Source: Bowmanella yangjiangensis
GTDB lineage: Bacteria > Pseudomonadota > Gammaproteobacteria > Enterobacterales > Alteromonadaceae
Reading direction: 5' to 3'
Length of the DNA stretch: 64,000 nt
Assembly (NCBI RefSeq): GCF_017255015.1
Contig: NZ_JAFKCS010000021.1
Coordinates: forward strand, 18,336-82,335
The position numbers and the translations under genes were made by a program. The stretch's first letter is position 1. Every line of letters begins with the position of its first letter. Below, in pieces: positions 27,728 through 36,411 of this stretch. The notes below the pieces were generated by a model. The model was not told the DNA's origin. It was given only the letters and a program-made list of their open reading frames with translations, and ran no database searches.

Positions 27728-28102
27728 ATGACAACAGACAGTGAAGCCACCTTGCACTGTGGGGTGAATGAGCATTACCGGCGCATTTGGCATACGGTGA
27801 AATTGATCCCTGCCGGGCGAGTTGCCAGTTATGGGCAAATCGCCGATCTTGCTGGTTTGCCCGGCCGGGCACGCATGGTGGGTAAAGCCCTGCAGGCTGC
27901 TCCCAAACCGATGCAACTGCCCTGGCATCGGGTGTTACGCTCGAATGGCCAGATTGCTTTTCCTGCAGGTTCGGATACGGCTGAAGAACAAAAAGGGCGA
28001 TTGCAAGAAGAAGAGGTTGTTGTATTGAAAAACCGGGTCAGACTGGTGGAGTATCAATGGCGACCAGATCTGGCGGAGCTTTTATTCGGCTTGGCATTTT
28101 AA
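27728..28102 (+). CDS. Alkyltransferase-like (ATL) DNA-damage protein
   Basis: About 124 residues of the MGMT/Ogt DNA-binding domain: YRRIWHTVKLIPAGRVASYGQIA, AGLPGRARMVGKALQ (recognition helix and arginine finger) and LPWHRVLRSNGQIAFP. The catalytic Cys of the PCHR motif is Trp (PWHR), the defining change in ATL proteins such as E. coli YbaZ/Atl. ATLs cannot remove the alkyl group; they bind O6-alkylguanine and hand it to nucleotide excision repair. I start at ATG 27728; an in-frame TTG at 27722 would add two residues. No strong ribosome site is seen for either. Confidence 0.92.
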   Translation: MTTDSEATLHCGVNEHYRRIWHTVKLIPAGRVASYGQIADLAGLPGRARMVGKALQAAPKPMQLPWHRVLRSNGQIAFPAGSDTAEEQKGRLQEEEVVVLKNRVRLVEYQWRPDLAELLFGLAF

Positions 28103-28115
28103 GGAGAAAATAATA

Positions 28116-28556
28116 ATGAAGGGTTTAGTGAAGTTGGTTGGTGCAGCGTTATTGCTGATGGCTATGGCAGCCAGTGCCAGTACAGAAAGTGAAGCTGATA
28201 GTATTAAGACCTTGCTAAACCGTTTTCTGGAAGGTGCAGCGGTCAATGATATAGAAATGCATGACAGGTTTTGGGCTGACGACCTTGTTTATACTAGTTC
28301 TAGCGGTAAACGCTTTGGTAAGGCAGCGTTGATGGCCTCGCTTGAGTCTGCCCCTACCCTTAGTGAAGAGAAGACAACCTACAGCGCTGAAGACTTGAAT
28401 ATCAGGCTGTTTGAGGATGTTGCTGTTATTACTTTCAAGTTGGTCGGTGAGACGGATAATGAGCGCCATTATTATCTGAATAGCGGTACGCTAGTGAAAA
28501 ATGACAATGAATGGCGGGTAGTTAACTGGCAGGCGACGCATATGCAGCAAGAGTGA
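28116..28556 (+). CDS. Exported NTF2-like (SnoaL/DUF4440) protein
   Basis: A 146-residue protein with a clear signal peptide (MKGLVKLVGAALLLMAMAASAS) and an NTF2-like fold: LLNRFLEGAAVNDIEMHDRFWADDLVYTSSSGKRFGKAALM, ending in RVVNWQATHMQQ. DUF4440-type domains bind small molecules or act as ketosteroid-isomerase-like folds; no substrate can be assigned. A strong AAGGAG site precedes the ATG and it lies 13 bases after the ATL gene, so the two may be co-transcribed. Confidence 0.8.
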   Translation: MKGLVKLVGAALLLMAMAASASTESEADSIKTLLNRFLEGAAVNDIEMHDRFWADDLVYTSSSGKRFGKAALMASLESAPTLSEEKTTYSAEDLNIRLFEDVAVITFKLVGETDNERHYYLNSGTLVKNDNEWRVVNWQATHMQQE

Positions 28557-28577
28557 TGGCCTGCCAGGACGAGAAGA

Positions 28578-29267
28578 CTAAGCGCAATGGCGGTGGCTGT
28601 TGTTTTGGCGCGTTGTTGAACGCCAAATGACGACTGTTAGTAGCAGTAGCATCGCAAGCATACTTGCTGAGCCACCATGAACCTCCTCAACAATCACAAC
28701 ATTTTGTTCGTATTCCCGGCTTTCCAGCGGCAGATACAGTAAATCTTCGTCATCATAACTGTCGTAGACAGCCACTAGCTCCTCGGTGTCGCCATCGTAC
28801 AGCTCAATTAGTATCTCGTAGTCATCAGCACGGAAGCCTTCCAATAAGGTGGTTCTCACGTCAAGAAAATCATCACTGCTCTCCCCATGTACTGAGAACA
28901 CCGAGGTCGTATGGTACTCACGGAACTTGTCCGCGTTACCCAGATAAAGCCGAGCATAAACAGGAGCCTGGGTATATAGACTGTCTACATCAAATGACAG
29001 GGTGAATTCACTGTAATATCCATCTGCGTCAGGGTCGCTGAGCAAGGAAATCCAGGCATCATAAATCCAGAAATCACCAGTGTCGGTATGCTGAGGGCGC
29101 AGGGAAAGAATTCTGGCTGGCGCATCTTTGTCGCTCTTCAGGCTGGATTTAGGGCTGCTTGAACGAACTTCATTCAGTTGTGATTCTTTGGATGTTGCCT
29201 TCCATTCAGTATCAGCAAGACCTGGCAGGCTAAACAACAATAGGGCTAAAAAAGGGACGGCTTTCAT
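28578..29267 (-). CDS. Choice-of-anchor H family exported protein
   Basis: A 229-residue exported protein: signal peptide (MKAVPFLALLLFSLPGLAD), a beta-sandwich middle (DFWIYDAWISLLSDPDADGYYSEFTLSFDVD ... VYARLYLG) and a C-terminal GlyGly-type sorting tail, HGGSASMLAMLLLLTVVIW followed by a basic end. That tail, small-residue motif plus one membrane helix plus Arg/Lys, is the type processed by rhombosortase in Shewanella/Vibrio/Alteromonas relatives. Function of the mature protein unknown. It converges on the NTF2-like gene. Confidence 0.8.
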   Translation of the reverse strand: MKAVPFLALLLFSLPGLADTEWKATSKESQLNEVRSSSPKSSLKSDKDAPARILSLRPQHTDTGDFWIYDAWISLLSDPDADGYYSEFTLSFDVDSLYTQAPVYARLYLGNADKFREYHTTSVFSVHGESSDDFLDVRTTLLEGFRADDYEILIELYDGDTEELVAVYDSYDDEDLLYLPLESREYEQNVVIVEEVHGGSASMLAMLLLLTVVIWRSTTRQNNSHRHCA

Positions 29268-29436
29268 TTTGAATTCTCCATCAGTGGTGTACGTACTGTG
29301 GTTGAATTCGAGTGAATTGAGACTGAATTTGCCTTAATGAAAGCTGAAGCAGTGCAGCTCTGCTTAAAAAGTGATCGCTCACTTTTTGTTCTAGATACTA
29401 ATGGCGCGTGTTCCTATCTGACTAATGCCTATTATG

Positions 29437-29718
29437 CTAGTTCTTGAATAATGGCACCAAGCCAGCCTGGAGACCGAAAGGTTTGAATGCGGCATTAAAA
29501 ATATGGAAGGTCGGGCTGCCTAAATCCTGTTCAAGATCAGATAAGGTTCTGCGGCTGATACCAATCATCTTGGCATACTCTGTTTGACTCATTTCCATAA
29601 TATCTTTTCGCAGAATTTTAAGGATCTGTCCTGTACTTAATTCTTGTCTCTGGTATGCCGCAAGTAATTCCAGAATGATCTCTTGCTGAATTGGTTGTGC
29701 AATTATTTTCTCTTTCAT
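29437..29718 (-). CDS. Small XRE/HipB-like helix-turn-helix regulator
   Basis: A 93-residue protein with an HTH at about residues 44-70 (SQTEYAKMIGISRRTLSDLEQ) and a HipB-like C-terminus (FNAAFKPFGLQAGLVPLF). The N-terminal 40 residues form a separate helical extension. HipB-like antitoxins usually sit beside a HipA toxin; none is present here, so this is an orphan regulator or a relic of such a pair. Upstream lies a repeat-rich AT-rich region. Confidence 0.75.
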   Translation of the reverse strand: MKEKIIAQPIQQEIILELLAAYQRQELSTGQILKILRKDIMEMSQTEYAKMIGISRRTLSDLEQDLGSPTFHIFNAAFKPFGLQAGLVPLFKN

Positions 29719-29796
29719 TTGCGTGGATTATTGCTTTGAGATTGTCGTTTTTTGGTCAAGGTTGCATACGTAGCATAAGATGCTCAGTAAAATTAA

Positions 29797-29925
29797 TGTG
29801 CAAAATAATTCTCGTTTTTTGTATTTCAAGCAGAATGATTTCGCAACTTAACTCGCTTAAAAACGGCAAGGCAAGGTACAAAAAACGAAATCATCCAATG
29901 CGTGAGTTGAGAATAAATTTGCGCA
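29797..29925. repeat. Imperfect inverted-repeat element between HTH gene and yicC
   Basis: Outer arms 29797-29813 and 29909-29925 are inverted copies with 14 of 17 matches. Inside are three further short motifs, each present again in reverse-complement (GTTTTTTGTA, ATGATTTCG, AACTCGC-like), but occurring in the same left-to-right order on both sides rather than nested. The layout is unlike a simple terminator. It lies downstream of yicC and upstream of the HTH gene. Confidence 0.6.
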
Positions 29926-29930
29926 AAAAA

Positions 29931-30794
29931 TTATTCTATATTTTGGATCTGCTCGCGCATCTGCTCTATCAACACTTTAAGTTCAACGGCTGCTTGCGTT
30001 ATTTCAGCATTGATAGACTTGGATGCTAAGGTATTGGATTCACGGTTAAATTCCTGCATCATAAAGTCAAGACGTCTTCCGCATGCCCCACCTTTGTGCA
30101 ATATTTTGCGCGTTTCGCTGATGTGTGAATTTAATCTATCGAGCTCTTCGGCAACGTCTAAACGCTGAGCTAACAGAATCATTTCTTGCTCCAGACGACC
30201 AGAATCCAACTCTATTTTTGCTTCTTCAAACTTGTTGCTGATACGTTCGCGTTGCCACTCCAGTACGGCGGGCATTGCAGAGCGAATTGTGCTTACTTCA
30301 GATTCAATGGCGGTCAAGCGCTGCTCAATTAATACACGCAAATTGTCACCTTCCGCTGCGCGCGAACGAAGCAATTCTTCCAGACTTTTATCAAAGGCGC
30401 CGAGTAGCTCTCCTTGTATGGCATCCATGTCTGTTTCTTCGGCGCTAATGACCCCTGGCCAGCGCAGTACATCAAATGGATTGACCCCCGTAGATTGGCC
30501 ATGAGATTGCACCCAGTCGGCGGCTTCCATTAATTGCCTGGCTAGACTTTCATTAAGCGTGACTTTTCCAACCGCGGCATCATTGGCCATAAAACGCAGT
30601 GAGCATTCAACTTTGCCCCGTTGTAAGGCCTTACGGAATCGTTCTCTTAATAAAGGTTCTAAACTGCGGAACTGTTCAGGCAGACGAAAATAGCTTTCCA
30701 GGTAACGTTGGTTTACCGAGCGTATTTCCCATACAGCATTACCCCATTGGGCTTTATGCTCAATTCGGGCGAAAGCCGTCATACTGTAGATCAT
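29931..30794 (-). CDS. yicC: YicC family endoribonuclease
   Basis: A 287-residue YicC. The N-terminal MIYSMTAFARIEHKAQWGNAVWEIRSVNQRYLE and C-terminal CGRRLDFMMQEFNRESNTLASKS (the metal-binding DUF1732 end with QEFNRE) are diagnostic. YicC is a small-RNA/mRNA endoribonuclease. Full length. It is divergent from rph with a 198-base gap, the usual arrangement in Gammaproteobacteria. Confidence 0.95.
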   Translation of the reverse strand: MIYSMTAFARIEHKAQWGNAVWEIRSVNQRYLESYFRLPEQFRSLEPLLRERFRKALQRGKVECSLRFMANDAAVGKVTLNESLARQLMEAADWVQSHGQSTGVNPFDVLRWPGVISAEETDMDAIQGELLGAFDKSLEELLRSRAAEGDNLRVLIEQRLTAIESEVSTIRSAMPAVLEWQRERISNKFEEAKIELDSGRLEQEMILLAQRLDVAEELDRLNSHISETRKILHKGGACGRRLDFMMQEFNRESNTLASKSINAEITQAAVELKVLIEQMREQIQNIE

Positions 30795-30992
30795 ATGTTT
30801 GTCCTGAACGTTTAGTTAGCGCCAGTATAACCCAACTGGATCTGATGCAGAACCGGTGTTGTGGGGGCTTCACAAGATATTCCAATCAGTGCTGAGCAAA
30901 ATACAGATGAGCTTGGGCGTGCATTTTATGCAGATGTCGTTTTTTCATTGGGCTATAATGCCGCCCAATACAGCGCGTCAGAGGAAATCAAC

Positions 30993-31706
30993 ATGCGTCC
31001 AAGCGGCAGAACCGCCAATCAGATCCGTCCCGTCACTATCACCAGACAGTTCACCTGCCACGCCGAAGGCTCTGTGCTGATTGAATTTGGTAATACCAAG
31101 GTTATCTGTACCGCGTCTGTGGAAGAAGGTGTGCCCCGCTTTATGAAAGGTCAGGGCAAGGGGTGGATTACGGCTGAGTACAGCATGTTACCGCGCTCTA
31201 CCCATACCCGTAGTGACCGTGAAGCAGCAAGGGGAAAACAAGGTGGCCGTACTCTGGAGATTCAGCGATTGATCGCGCGCGCTTTGCGGGCCGCGGTTGA
31301 TTTGAGTCTGCTTGGTGAAAATACCATTTTGTTAGATTGTGACGTTATTCAGGCGGACGGCGGCACCCGAACGGCATCTATTACTGGTGCTTGTGTGGCG
31401 CTTGCTGATGCGCTGACCTGGATGCGTGCTAAAGGATTGATCAAAGCGAATCCAATGAAGTACATGATTGCCGCTGTTTCAGTTGGTGTATTTAAAGGTA
31501 CACCAGTGGCCGATTTGGAGTACATCGAAGACTCTGCAGCGGAAACCGATATGAACGTAGTTATGACCGAAACCGGTAAGTTGATAGAGGTGCAGGGTAC
31601 CGCAGAAGAAGCGCCGTTCAGCTTTGAAGAAATGCAGGAAATGATGGAGTTGGCCAAGCACGGTTTACGTGAAATCTTCGACATTCAGCGCGCAGCACTG
31701 AACTGA
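30993..31706 (+). CDS. rph: Ribonuclease PH
   Basis: A 237-residue phosphorolytic exoribonuclease that trims tRNA 3' ends. Signatures: [52 protein letters not shown] (phosphate site) and [21 protein letters not shown] (catalytic Asp). The open frame extends upstream to about 30861, but the ATG at 30993 with GAGGAAA 6 bases upstream and the canonical N-terminus fix the start. Full length with the C-terminal end intact, unlike the frameshifted rph of E. coli K-12. Followed by pyrE after 8 bases. Confidence 0.97.
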   Translation: MRPSGRTANQIRPVTITRQFTCHAEGSVLIEFGNTKVICTASVEEGVPRFMKGQGKGWITAEYSMLPRSTHTRSDREAARGKQGGRTLEIQRLIARALRAAVDLSLLGENTILLDCDVIQADGGTRTASITGACVALADALTWMRAKGLIKANPMKYMIAAVSVGVFKGTPVADLEYIEDSAAETDMNVVMTETGKLIEVQGTAEEAPFSFEEMQEMMELAKHGLREIFDIQRAALN

Positions 31707-31714
31707 GGTTAAGC

Positions 31715-32356
31715 ATGCAAGAGTACCAAAAGGCCTTTATTGAGTTTGCCTTGGCCAGGCAAGTGCTAAAGTTTGGCCAGTTCAAGTTAAAGTCCGGGCG
31801 TACCAGTCCGTATTTCTTTAACGCTGGATTATTTAATACCGGTCGTGACCTTGCTAAGTTAGGCCAGTTTTATGCTGCGGCTCTGGTAGATTCGAATGTT
31901 AACTATGACCTGCTGTTTGGTCCCGCTTATAAAGGTATTCCTATTGCTACCACCACTGCGGTTGCGCTAGCCGATAAATATGACATAGATAAACCTTATT
32001 GCTTTAACCGTAAGGAAGCTAAAGATCACGGTGAGGGTGGAAACCTTGTGGGCAGTGCTCTGCAAGGAAAGGTCATGTTGGTCGATGATGTTATTACTGC
32101 TGGCACGGCGATTCGAGAATCAATGCAAATTATTCAGGCCAATGGAGCAACACTTGCCGGTGTGTTAATTGCGCTGGATCGTCAGGAAAAAGGTCAGGGC
32201 GATTTATCCGCTATCCAAGAAGTTGAGCGAGACTTCGCGACTAAAGTGATCTCTATTATCAGTCTGGCTGATCTTATCAGCTACTTAGAAGACAAACCGG
32301 ATATGGCTGAGAACCTGCAGCAGATCCAAAAGTACCGTCAGGCTTATGGCATTTGA
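31715..32356 (+). CDS. pyrE: Orotate phosphoribosyltransferase
   Basis: A 213-residue PyrE, transferring orotate to PRPP in UMP synthesis. It contains [49 protein letters not shown] (flexible catalytic loop) and the PRPP-binding [17 protein letters not shown]. Normal length. Lies 8 bases after rph, as in enteric bacteria where rph translation affects pyrE attenuation; no obvious attenuator hairpin is visible in this short gap. Its end overlaps tusA by 11 bases. Confidence 0.97.
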   Translation: MQEYQKAFIEFALARQVLKFGQFKLKSGRTSPYFFNAGLFNTGRDLAKLGQFYAAALVDSNVNYDLLFGPAYKGIPIATTTAVALADKYDIDKPYCFNRKEAKDHGEGGNLVGSALQGKVMLVDDVITAGTAIRESMQIIQANGATLAGVLIALDRQEKGQGDLSAIQEVERDFATKVISIISLADLISYLEDKPDMAENLQQIQKYRQAYGI

Positions 32357-32594
32357 ATTTGAAAAAGCCGACGAGCAGCTAGATACATTGGGTCTGCGTT
32401 GCCCAGAACCGGTAATGATGGTGCGTTTGGCTATCCGTAAAATGCAGGACGGTCAAACTATCCTGGTGACGGCCGATGATCCTGCAACAACCCGGGATAT
32501 ACCGAGTTTCTGTCGTTTTATGGAGCATCAGCTTCTGAAAGCCGATACTACACAGGCCCCTTTCCGCTATTTAATCAGGAAAGGTTTAGCGTAG
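32346..32594 (+). CDS. tusA: TusA-type sulfurtransferase
   Basis: An 82-residue Tus[23 protein letters not shown] contains the CPxP motif with the sulfur-carrying Cys, and [19 protein letters not shown] is the second conserved block. TusA relays persulfide sulfur from IscS to TusBCD for tRNA 2-thiouridine and also feeds molybdenum cofactor synthesis. It overlaps the end of pyrE by 11 bases in another frame, so it is probably coupled to it; this placement is less usual than a free-standing tusA. Confidence 0.93.
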   Translation: MAFEFEKADEQLDTLGLRCPEPVMMVRLAIRKMQDGQTILVTADDPATTRDIPSFCRFMEHQLLKADTTQAPFRYLIRKGLA

Positions 32595-32650
32595 TAACTG
32601 TGATGCTTTCTACTGACTGAGCGTAACCCATCTTACCTTAGAAATATTGG

Positions 32651-32827
32651 TTAGTTGTTACTTACATTGTGCAGGGCGCACTCAAGAATGAGGCGCCTTA
32701 GCAATGCTGCAGACTGACTATCACTGCAGCGCAAATCCTCAATATGTAGCTGATGGTGGCTGATTAGCTTCGCCAGTGTATCCATACGAATTTTCAAACT
32801 TAAAAAGTCTTCTTGATGACTCACCAT
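32651..32827 (-). CDS. Unknown 58-residue protein in a Fur-box operon
   Basis: A short frame of 58 residues, MVSHQEDFLSLKIRMDTLAK at the start and ending ECALHNVSNN, with a strong AAGGAGG site 6 bases before the ATG. It is helical, amphipathic and leucine rich, without membrane segments. It follows the 154-residue gene by 57 bases on the same strand and likely shares its promoter. I do not recognise the family; the ribosome site and position are the support. Confidence 0.6.
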   Translation of the reverse strand: MVSHQEDFLSLKIRMDTLAKLISHHQLHIEDLRCSDSQSAALLRRLILECALHNVSNN

Positions 32828-32884
32828 AGATTGCCTCCTTAACGAATCAGGTATGTCGGGTGTCTGGCTTTGTTGTATTGATAG

Positions 32885-33349
32885 TCAATGAACAACCGGG
32901 CTTAATTTAAACATCCTTTGGTCAGCAGGTTGCCGTCTTTCAAGGGAAAAGAAATCAGTTAGCTTCTTGTGCAGTAAATTGATACATCCCGATAAGCGTA
33001 CAGAGCTAAAAACATCATCACGTTGCTGCACCGCAACTAGCAAGGTAATGGATTGATTTACTACCTCACGGCCTTGATGGAAGTGCGACATTCTGTAGTA
33101 GTTATCGGCTAACAGAAGGGCTGACGAGGTCAGCTCTGTGGCGGCCAGTTGTAAGTCTATTTCAACGCAGTCCAATAGCAGTGTGGCCGCTTCAAACGCA
33201 CTACCAAGGTGAGGTAATGCTCTGCTCCACGCCCCTGCTTGCCTTAGTACAGATGCGCTGTGGATGCATTGTTGAAGATGTGCTACGGCAGCCTGAGGGT
33301 GAGCCGTCAGCCAGGCGCGATGGTAGTTACAAAGAAAGTGTGAAGACAT
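32885..33349 (-). CDS. Unknown helical protein, probably iron-regulated
   Basis: A 154-residue protein I do not recognise. It is predicted to be nearly all helical (AVAHLQQCIHSASVLRQAGAWSRALPHL, TELTSSALLLADNYYRMSHFHQGREVVNQ), resembling TPR-like helical pairs, and has many His/Cys residues in the first half. No signal peptide. A strong Fur-box match lies 45 bases before the start, so expression is probably induced by iron starvation. With the 58-residue gene it forms a two-gene operon behind dps. Confidence 0.7.
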   Translation of the reverse strand: MSSHFLCNYHRAWLTAHPQAAVAHLQQCIHSASVLRQAGAWSRALPHLGSAFEAATLLLDCVEIDLQLAATELTSSALLLADNYYRMSHFHQGREVVNQSITLLVAVQQRDDVFSSVRLSGCINLLHKKLTDFFSLERRQPADQRMFKLSPVVH

Positions 33350-33393
33350 GAGCTATTCCATGATCAATCAGAAGACCATTCATAAAATAGTTC

Positions 33394-33412
33394 AAATGAG
33401 AATTATTATCAA
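33394..33412 (-). promoter_or_regulatory. Fur box candidate
   Basis: On the minus strand the site reads TTGATAATAATTCTCATTT, which fits the classical GATAATGATAATCATTATC Fur consensus well, with both half-sites recognisable. It lies 45 bases before the 154-residue gene and after the dps terminator hairpin, the expected operator position. Confidence 0.7.
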
Positions 33413-33425
33413 CTTGGTTTATTTA

Positions 33426-33445
33426 GCGGCAGGATTTCCTGCCGC
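33426..33445 (-). terminator. Hairpin after dps
   Basis: A perfect inverted repeat with an 8-base stem (GCGGCAGG / CCTGCCGC) starts 7 bases after the dps stop. There is only a weak AT-rich tail, not a clean U-tract, so it may be a transcript-end stabiliser or an imperfect terminator. Confidence 0.6.
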
Positions 33446-33452
33446 CATGTAG

Positions 33453-33920
33453 TTATTGCATGGCGCGAAGCATCCAAGCGGTTTTCTCATGAATGCGCAT
33501 GCGATCCGAAACTAGCGCTGCGGTGGATTCATCATTGGCTTCCTGAGCCAATTTCAGGGCTTCTCGGCAAGTTTTCACCACCTGCTCATGGCTCTTGTTC
33601 AGTATCTGCACCATATCTGCAGCAGCGGGAATATCTTCTACTTCCTTGATAGAGCTGAGTGCAGCAAAGGCCTTATAAGTACCTGGCGCAATCACGCCCA
33701 AAGTACGAATACGTTCGGCAATGTCATCAACGGCGACAGCCAGCTCGGTGTAATGCTCTTCAAACATTAAATGTAACTCACGAAACTGTGGCCCGGTGAC
33801 GTTCCAGTGAAAGTTATGCGTTTGGAGGTAGAGAGTGTAGGTGTCAGCCAACAAACGTTTAAGTCCAGTGGCGATATCCAGCCTGTCCTGAGTCGCGATC
33901 CCTATATCAATATTACTCAT
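33453..33920 (-). CDS. dps: Dps family ferritin-like DNA-protection protein
   Basis: A 155-residue Dps. The ferroxidase signature is clear: [43 protein letters not shown], with the His, Asp and Glu ligands spaced as in the family. Dps dodecamers oxidise and store iron and shield DNA from peroxide. Two alternative ATGs are absent; the start has GGAG 8 bases upstream. A palindrome lies 76 bases before the start. Confidence 0.96.
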   Translation of the reverse strand: MSNIDIGIATQDRLDIATGLKRLLADTYTLYLQTHNFHWNVTGPQFRELHLMFEEHYTELAVAVDDIAERIRTLGVIAPGTYKAFAALSSIKEVEDIPAAADMVQILNKSHEQVVKTCREALKLAQEANDESTAALVSDRMRIHEKTAWMLRAMQ

Positions 33921-33995
33921 CTTAATTCTCCGAGTTACTTTAAGTACTCATATAGGATTGGGGTAAAGTGCTTTTAGATCAAGTGCAAGAACTCT

Positions 33996-34010
33996 ATCGA
34001 TTCAATCGAT
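33996..34010. promoter_or_regulatory. Palindromic operator candidate upstream of dps
   Basis: ATCGATTCAATCGAT is a perfect 7-1-7 palindrome and also fits the LysR-type T-N11-A rule. Its place before dps makes OxyR the natural candidate, but the match to the full OxyR motif is only partial and the regulator is inferred. Confidence 0.45.
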
Positions 34011-34025
34011 TTTCCATGGTTTACT

Positions 34026-35027
34026 CTAGGGGCGTCTTAATTTCGCCATAAAAGCGGATTCTGCCGGGACTTGCATCTGAGGTAATGTTTCCTTGACGAA
34101 GTTTATGGCCAGCTCTGAAGGGAATGTAGTGGTAAAACGTACTATCTTGTCCTGTTCAACGAAAAAAAAGTAGGCTGCATAGAATGGCTCGGTGTCTGCA
34201 CTCAAAATGCTGGCATCCAAGTAGAAACCTTGATACTGCCGCCCTTGTTGCGTCCACTTTATCGCGGTGTCTGCGGTCATGCTTAACGGCGGTAATTTGT
34301 GCTGTTTTGCAAAATCAACCAGGTTGCTACGCAATTTATCTGTTTCTTCGGCAATAGCTGTTGGCATATCGGTGATGTTGCTTGACGGGATGGGGTAAAT
34401 GCTTACTTCTATTCTATCGTCCTTAAATTCTGGGTTATGATAGGTGAGAACCGAACCTTGAAATGGGTCGTTGTAGATCAATCTATGGCTAAGATGGAAA
34501 CTTGCCACTTGGGATGGAACCTGTAAATCAGATACATAGTCATCAGCTTTCAGGGTTTTGGCCAGATAGCCCGAACTAAAAACGTCATCGCGCAGAACAT
34601 CAAGCTGCAGGTCTTTGCTGAATTCGGCGATGAAAGATGACTTTCGTTCTCTCGGCACTCGATATTGATATGTAGTTAGGGGTATGCCCTGCCAAGCTAA
34701 TAAGACATCAATAATGATTTGCTTGTCATCTTGAGCGCCAGCAAGAAGAAACTCATAGTCCGCACCGGGGTTTTGGGTGACTAGGGGGAATAGTCCGGTG
34801 TTTTCTAGTTGCCGAACAATAAGATTCAAGTCTACCGCCATCAGCTGGCAATCGTTGTCTTGCTGCAAGCACCAGTTGGCCAACTGGTTTTCTGACTGCT
34901 GGTAAAATATGCCAACGGCTGGGAGGTTTAGTTCTGTGGTGGCGGGCAATATGGGTTCTTGAGTAGCTACGCTACACCCGCATAGCCAAACTAATAGCCA
35001 CGCTATTATGTTTGAACGCAAAGACAT
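34026..35027 (-). CDS. Unknown probable lipoprotein
   Basis: I do not recognise the family. Starting at the ATG at 35027 gives 333 residues with a signal sequence and lipobox LCGC (lipidated Cys at 18): MSLRSNIIAWLLVWLCGC. An in-frame ATG at 35135 would add 36 polar residues in front of the signal sequence and overlap the upstream gene; I prefer the shorter form for that reason, although its ribosome site is weak. The rest is a mixed alpha/beta protein (PYAAYFFFVEQDKIVRFTTTFP-like C-terminus, here FYAAYFFFVEQDKIVRFTT). It follows the amidohydrolase gene and may be co-transcribed with it. Confidence 0.65.
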   Translation of the reverse strand: MSLRSNIIAWLLVWLCGCSVATQEPILPATTELNLPAVGIFYQQSENQLANWCLQQDNDCQLMAVDLNLIVRQLENTGLFPLVTQNPGADYEFLLAGAQDDKQIIIDVLLAWQGIPLTTYQYRVPRERKSSFIAEFSKDLQLDVLRDDVFSSGYLAKTLKADDYVSDLQVPSQVASFHLSHRLIYNDPFQGSVLTYHNPEFKDDRIEVSIYPIPSSNITDMPTAIAEETDKLRSNLVDFAKQHKLPPLSMTADTAIKWTQQGRQYQGFYLDASILSADTEPFYAAYFFFVEQDKIVRFTTTFPSELAINFVKETLPQMQVPAESAFMAKLRRP

Positions 35028-35127
35028 AACAAACCCATTAAAATAAGCCAAAGCAGATTGTACGGGGCGACCAATCAATTGCCTATGAATATTTTGCCTG
35101 GGAGGCAAGACATCCCTGTCTTGCTGG

Positions 35128-36411
35128 CTATTCATGCTTAACTATTTCACCGTCCTTCATAACAAAGTTAATTTTGGAGAGCAGTGAAATATCTTGCAGG
35201 GGATCTCCTTTTACTGCTACTAGGTCTGCCAACTTGCCCTTTTCCACTGTACCCAGCTGGTCAGAAATGCCTAGTAACTCTGCACCATGAAAGGTAGCTG
35301 AGCGAATGGCTTCGATTGCAGGCATACCTGCCTCCACCATCAATGCAAACTCCCTTCCATTATCCCCATGTGCTGATACTCCTGAATCCGTACCAAATGC
35401 AATGTTGACGCCGGCCTTGTATGCCTTTGCAAATGTGTTCTGGATCAGCGGTCCTATAGCTGCGGCTTTAGGTCTGACAAGGGCGGGAAAGAAGCCATCA
35501 ATTTTGGATTTTTCAGCTACCCACTCGCCAGCCATCACAGTAGGTACATAATAGGTGCCATGTTTCTTCATAAGCTTCATGATCTCAGCATCCATGTAGG
35601 TACCATGCTCGATGGAATCTACGCCAGCCAGAATGGCTCGCTTCATACCCTCTTTACCATGGGCATGTACGGCGACTTTCATGCCGTAGTCTTTAGCTGT
35701 CGCGACAATGGCATTCAACTCATCTTGCATAAATTGTGGATTCTGGCTACTCTTGGCCACACTCAAAACACCGCCTGTGGCGGTAATTTTGATAAGATCT
35801 GCACCATCTTTGTAACGCTGTCGGACGGCTTTTCTTGCGTCTGCTTCACCATTCACTACACCGTCGAGAGGGCCTGGGTCACCCATCAGCTGCTTTCTTC
35901 TGCCATTGGTTGGGTCGGCATGGCCGCCAGTGGTTGCGATAGATTTTGCAGAAGTGTAGATGCGCGGGCCCTGAATGCTACCGTTATTGATTGCATTGCG
36001 TAGCGCAACGGTTTCATTGAAACCATCACCTAGGTTGCGCACTGTTGTGAAACCAGCCTGCAGGGTTTTTTGGGCAAAGCTTACCCCTTTAAGCGCATAG
36101 TCCGCCTCATTTAAGGTGAAGCGTTCCATGTATGCCCCCGGGCCTTGCTGCGAGCTTAAATGCGTATGCATATCCATCAAGCCTGGCATCAAGGTTCCGT
36201 CGCGCATATCAATAAGTTGGTCACCATCACCCGGCTGCAGGTAACCGCTTTGTACGTCGACGATTTTATTTCCATCGACCACAACTGTCATATTCTTCAA
36301 GACCTTACTGTTTGCTGCCGATATCAGTTGGCCAGCGTGTATAAATGTGGCTGCTAAGGATTGCCCAGATATGCAGGTTAGGCTGAGCAGGCAGAGATAT
36401 TTGATTTTCAT
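35128..36411 (-). CDS. Exported metal-dependent amidohydrolase
   Basis: A 427-residue amidohydrolase of the imidazolonepropionase-like / Xaa-Pro dipeptidase group. A signal peptide ([20 protein letters not shown]) precedes the TIM-barrel: metal motif [20 protein letters not shown] (carbamylated Lys region), [25 protein letters not shown] (His ligands) and [13 protein letters not shown] (Asp). These enzymes hydrolyse cyclic imides or C-terminal-proline/lysine dipeptides; the substrate here is unknown. Periplasmic location is predicted. Confidence 0.88.
   Translation of the reverse strand: MKIKYLCLLSLTCISGQSLAATFIHAGQLISAANSKVLKNMTVVVDGNKIVDVQSGYLQPGDGDQLIDMRDGTLMPGLMDMHTHLSSQQGPGAYMERFTLNEADYALKGVSFAQKTLQAGFTTVRNLGDGFNETVALRNAINNGSIQGPRIYTSAKSIATTGGHADPTNGRRKQLMGDPGPLDGVVNGEADARKAVRQRYKDGADLIKITATGGVLSVAKSSQNPQFMQDELNAIVATAKDYGMKVAVHAHGKEGMKRAILAGVDSIEHGTYMDAEIMKLMKKHGTYYVPTVMAGEWVAEKSKIDGFFPALVRPKAAAIGPLIQNTFAKAYKAGVNIAFGTDSGVSAHGDNGREFALMVEAGMPAIEAIRSATFHGAELLGISDQLGTVEKGKLADLVAVKGDPLQDISLLSKINFVMKDGEIVKHE

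Noticed and set aside
29437..29718. Toxin-antitoxin pair with the HipB-like regulator
   Set aside because: No HipA or other toxin frame exists on either side; the gene stands alone.
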